Below, one piece after another: positions 15,494 through 18,119 of a DNA stretch of 18,119 nucleotides (position 1 is the first letter of the stretch; each line of letters opens with the position of its first letter). The DNA lies in assembly GCA_003561495.1 (NCBI GenBank), contig PWWM01000143.1:1-18119 (forward strand). The letters run 5' to 3'. Source of the stretch: Gammaproteobacteria bacterium (lineage in GTDB: Bacteria > Pseudomonadota > Gammaproteobacteria > Xanthomonadales > Wenzhouxiangellaceae). The notes under the pieces were generated by a model, which saw only the letters and a list, made by a program, of their open reading frames with translations, was not told where the DNA came from and made no database searches. The position numbers and the translations under genes were made by a program.

Positions 15494-16471
15494 ATGAATC
15501 AGGCTGTCGCTTTCCGGCCACCGGAAACCTTCAACCCCGTATCCGCCACGACCCCGGCATCCGTGCTGATGGATGAGTCCATGGCATGGTCCATGCCGGG
15601 TCAGGCGCCGATTCAGGTGCGTTTCCGACTGCATGGCAACCCGCACGGCCCGGTCGTCATTGCCCTGGGCGGCATCAGCGCCAATCGCCAGGTGCAATGC
15701 TGGTGGCGTGCCCTGTATGGCTGCGGGTTGGCTCTTGATCCCGGGCGATGTTCGGTTCTGGGCATCGACTGGCTTGATCATTGTGGGAATCCAGGACAGG
15801 GAATCACCACCACGGTCCAGGCGCATGCCCTGGCCGGCGTGCTCGACTATCTCGACATCGACCGCGCTTCCGCCCTGGTCGGAGCCTCCTACGGAGCCAT
15901 GGTTGGACTGGCCTTTGCAGCCCATCATGGTCATCGCCTGGAGCGATTGATCGCAATCAGTGGGGCCGATCGTGCCCGCCCGTCCATCATGGCAATTCGG
16001 CATGTACAGCGGGAAATCCTCCGTCTGGGCCACGACAGCGGCCAGACAAGCCGGGCAGTGGCCCTGGCGCGGGCGCTGGCCATGACCACTTATCGGCCGG
16101 CCAGCCTGTTTGACGAACGCTTTGGCGGGACCAGTGCCGATCAATCATTGGCCTCAACCCGTGCCTACCTGGACCATGTCGGCAAGTGTTTCAGTGACAA
16201 CTTCGATGCTGATCGCTATCTGAGTTTGTCGGAATCGCTGGATAGTCATCAGGTTGATGTGGATCGCATTACCTGTCCGGTCGACCTGGTCAGTGTGGAT
16301 TCGGACCATCTGGTCACGCCCGCCGAAATGGCGGCTCTGGCCGCGAGATTGGGGCAGCGATGTCGGCTGCATCCACTCGAATCGGTCTACGGCCACGATG
16401 CCTTTCTCAAGGAGCCGGAGGTTTTCAACGCTCTACTGGGTCGCCTGCTGACCGGGGAGGTGTACTCATGA
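15494..16471 (+). CDS. metX: MetX-type homoserine O-acyltransferase (alpha/beta hydrolase fold)
   Basis: The 325-residue protein transfers an acyl group (succinyl or acetyl) from CoA to homoserine, the first committed step of methionine synthesis. It has an alpha/beta-hydrolase fold: LGGISANRQV (58-67) in the oxyanion region, nucleophile S132 in GASYGAM, the catalytic aspartate probably D271 in SVDSDHLVTP, and H301 in YGHDAF. It is shorter than classical MetX of about 370-380 residues, losing length mainly in the N-terminal and lid regions, similar to MetX-like succinyltransferases annotated in Xanthomonadales. The following metB-type gene would accept O-succinylhomoserine, which favours succinyl-CoA (inference). 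The start has a strong AAGGAGG 7 nt upstream, predicted to be hidden by the riboswitch platform. Its stop overlaps the metB start (ATGA). Confidence 0.88.
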   Translation: MNQAVAFRPPETFNPVSATTPASVLMDESMAWSMPGQAPIQVRFRLHGNPHGPVVIALGGISANRQVQCWWRALYGCGLALDPGRCSVLGIDWLDHCGNPGQGITTTVQAHALAGVLDYLDIDRASALVGASYGAMVGLAFAAHHGHRLERLIAISGADRARPSIMAIRHVQREILRLGHDSGQTSRAVALARALAMTTYRPASLFDERFGGTSADQSLASTRAYLDHVGKCFSDNFDADRYLSLSESLDSHQVDVDRITCPVDLVSVDSDHLVTPAEMAALAARLGQRCRLHPLESVYGHDAFLKEPEVFNALLGRLLTGEVYS

Positions 16472-17655
16472 GCGTCCGTCAACCGGCCACTATTGCAGTC
16501 CGCGCTGGAATCGATAGTGATGCCAGTCATGGCGCGGTGGCGCCGCCGGTCTGTCTGTCGAGCACTTTTTCGTTTGCCGAGTTCGGCAAGCCGCGTCGTC
16601 ATGATTACAGTCGCTCAGGCAATCCGACTAGAGACTTGCTGGCCGAAGCACTGGCAGACCTGGAGGGTGGCAAGGCCGCCACGGTGACGGCCACCGGCAT
16701 GGGCGCCATCACCACCGTGTTGCAACTACTCAGACGCGATGATCGCCTGGTGGCGCCGCTGGATTGCTACGGCGGCACATTTAGGTTGTTCGATGCCTGG
16801 GCCAAGAAGGGTGCATTCCAACTCGAATGGGTCGATTTCCAGGATGAGCAGGCCTGGCAGCGGGCCGTTCCGGGGGCACGCATGGTCTGGCTGGAAACCC
16901 CCAGCAATCCGTTGCTGCGAATCACCGACATCGAGCGGGTAGCCGCGCTGGCCCATCGCCACGGCGGCCTGGTCGTGGCCGACAACACCTTTCTGTCCCC
17001 TGCGCTGCAAAATCCCATCGCTCTGGGGGCCGAGATTGTGGTGCATTCGACCACCAAGTACATCAACGGCCACTCCGACGTGGTCGGCGGTGCGGTGATC
17101 GCGGCCGATCAGGGCCTGGGTGAGGAATTGGCCTGGTGGGCCAACTGTGTCGGGATTACCGGTGGTGCTTTCGACAGCTGGCTGACCCTGCGTGGCCTGC
17201 GGACCCTGGCGGTGCGCATGCGCGCTCATCAGGACAATGTGGAATCTCTGATCGAATTGCTGGAAAGGCATCCTGCAGTGCGCCGGATCCATTATCCCGG
17301 GCTGGCCACTCACCCGGGTCACCTGATTGCCCGTCGTCAACAGTCCGGTTTCGGGGCCATGCTCAGTTTCGAGCTGTATGACGGAGAGGCGGCAGTGCGA
17401 CGCTTCGTCGATGGCCTGGAAACCATCTCCCTGGCCGAGTCCCTGGGTGGGGTGGAAACCCTGATCGCTCACCCTTCGACCATGACTCATGCAGCGATGT
17501 CGGCCGAGGACCAGGCGCGGGCAGGGCTGGCGCCGGGGTTGTTGCGGCTATCGGTGGGACTGGAGGCGGTCGAGGACCTGGGCGCAGATATTCTCAGAGC
17601 CCTGGATCGGGCCGAGTCGGTGAGCCAGCGGGTCAAGCATCATGGCGCGCGTTGA
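16468..17655 (+). CDS. metB: Cystathionine gamma-synthase / O-succinylhomoserine-utilising PLP enzyme
   Basis: The 395-residue protein belongs to the Cys/Met-metabolism PLP family. Seen motifs are YSRSGNPTRD (47-56), which supplies phosphate-binding residues from the neighbouring subunit, Y101 in DCYGGTFRLF for stacking on PLP, ETPSNPLL (143-150), ADNTF with D172, and the PLP lysine K197 in HSTTKYINGHSD. Near the C-terminus SLGGVETL and HPSTMTH, then LLRLSVGLE, are typical of MetB. It joins acyl-homoserine and cysteine to cystathionine; direct sulfhydrylation to homocysteine cannot be excluded from sequence. The frame extends upstream to 16360, but the ATG at 16468 overlaps the metX stop as ATGA and has GGGGAGG about 7 nt before it. 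Length is normal for the family. Confidence 0.92.
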   Translation: MSVRQPATIAVRAGIDSDASHGAVAPPVCLSSTFSFAEFGKPRRHDYSRSGNPTRDLLAEALADLEGGKAATVTATGMGAITTVLQLLRRDDRLVAPLDCYGGTFRLFDAWAKKGAFQLEWVDFQDEQAWQRAVPGARMVWLETPSNPLLRITDIERVAALAHRHGGLVVADNTFLSPALQNPIALGAEIVVHSTTKYINGHSDVVGGAVIAADQGLGEELAWWANCVGITGGAFDSWLTLRGLRTLAVRMRAHQDNVESLIELLERHPAVRRIHYPGLATHPGHLIARRQQSGFGAMLSFELYDGEAAVRRFVDGLETISLAESLGGVETLIAHPSTMTHAAMSAEDQARAGLAPGLLRLSVGLEAVEDLGADILRALDRAESVSQRVKHHGAR

Positions 17656-18119
17656 CAACCTGGCCAGACTGACAGCCGAAATTCCATCGTCTCGACTGGC
17701 GATCGCGCTGGTCGGTCCCGGCCGGGTCGGGTCACGATTGCTGACGCGCTTGGTCGATCGGCCTGATGGCTGGCAGCTGTGCACGCTGGCCAATTCCAGG
17801 CTATCACCTTCCGCAGCTCTGACACAGGCGCACGCCCACGGGTTGACCGAGCCGGATCCCCGTCATGATCTGGATGGCGTAGACGTGGCTCGCAAGCTGG
17901 TCATTCTGGCCCGGGAGGCCGGCCTCGCACTGAATCTTGATGATGTGCATATCGAAAGCCTGGTGCCACCGATGCTGGCCGGAGCGGATCTCAATACTTT
18001 TCTGAAGGCAGGCGCGGCGATCGATGAGTACTGGCAACATCGTGTTGATCAAGCACCGGGGCGGGGCAAGGCCCTGTGCTTTATCGGCCGGGTTGACAGT
18101 CGTGGCCGGGCACGGGTGG
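17642..18119 (+). CDS. Homoserine dehydrogenase-like protein with an apparent large internal deletion (3' end cut by window)
   Basis: From the ATG at 17642 (overlapping metB by 14 nt) an open frame of 159 codons runs to the window end. The N-terminus has a dinucleotide-binding motif (IALVGPGRVGSRLL, residues 21-34) and the second strand ending in LANSR (49-53), as in homoserine dehydrogenases. Only a few residues later, HGLTEPDPRHDLDG, DVARKLVILARE and IESLVP match the catalytic domain, including the E, D, D and K of the active-site EPDP..DL.G.DVARK motif. The stretch normally between them is absent: the rest of the Rossmann fold with its NK motif, and the glycine-rich GGxPxI substrate region, roughly 140-150 residues judged from memory of E. 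coli ThrA. The frame stays open across the junction. The enzyme is probably inactive as it stands, unless this is an assembly error. About 60 residues should lie beyond the edge. Confidence 0.8.
   Translation, partial: MARVDNLARLTAEIPSSRLAIALVGPGRVGSRLLTRLVDRPDGWQLCTLANSRLSPSAALTQAHAHGLTEPDPRHDLDGVDVARKLVILAREAGLALNLDDVHIESLVPPMLAGADLNTFLKAGAAIDEYWQHRVDQAPGRGKALCFIGRVDSRGRARV

Noticed and set aside
15419..16144. 241-codon minus-strand frame opposite metX
   Set aside because: It covers the metX ribosome binding site and riboswitch platform and has no recognisable domain.
17780..17840. Frameshift as an explanation for the short homoserine dehydrogenase
   Set aside because: The same frame carries the N-terminal and the catalytic motifs without a stop, so sequence is missing rather than shifted.

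Overview
This 18.1-kb window looks like chromosomal DNA of a GC-rich gammaproteobacterium, probably near the Xanthomonadales/Chromatiales (Wenzhouxiangella- or Lysobacter-like). That placement is an inference from four things: the true CysB, the MetX-type acyltransferase followed by metB and hom, the large kinase-TPR protein, and the C-terminal 'LFRDRFE' tail on a secreted hydrolase. I see no rRNA, tRNA, CRISPR array, insertion sequence or phage gene. Genes are densely packed, mostly on the minus strand, with several 4-base ATGA overlaps.

Left part (1-4846, minus strand). Four genes lie head to tail: a membrane Ser/Thr kinase with a TPR-rich C-terminal half, a family-2 glycosyltransferase of the TIGR04283 type, its usual partner of the TIGR04282/DUF2064 type, and a membrane fatty-acid-hydroxylase/sterol-desaturase-type enzyme cut by the left edge. 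Spacing suggests one transcription unit.

Middle (5005-10841). A plus-strand gene encodes a secreted SGNH hydrolase with an MBG-like beta domain. It overlaps tail to tail with a minus-strand pair: a P-type cation ATPase and, 2 nt downstream, the ABC-F ATPase Uup.

Right part (10941-18119) is a sulfur-themed region. On the minus strand are an SLC13-type anion permease with two TrkA-C domains, an FHA protein with a degenerate EAL-like domain, and CysB, whose promoter seems to overlap the stop codon of the FHA gene. Diverging on the plus strand is metX-metB-hom, preceded by a well-formed SAM-I riboswitch. Sulfate uptake, its CysB-type regulator and the homocysteine branch of methionine synthesis thus sit together.

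The two strongest observations are in the met operon. First, the 5' strand of the riboswitch P1 helix (AACTCATCG) is repeated exactly 247 nt downstream, where it forms one arm of a hairpin that buries the metX Shine-Dalgarno. The shared complement CGATGAGTT can pair with only one copy at a time, which gives a simple sequence-level model for SAM-dependent translational repression. Second, the homoserine dehydrogenase reading frame at the right edge is open and recognisable at both ends but appears to lack about 140-150 internal residues.

All family assignments come from reading motifs by eye; no database search, alignment or folding program was run.
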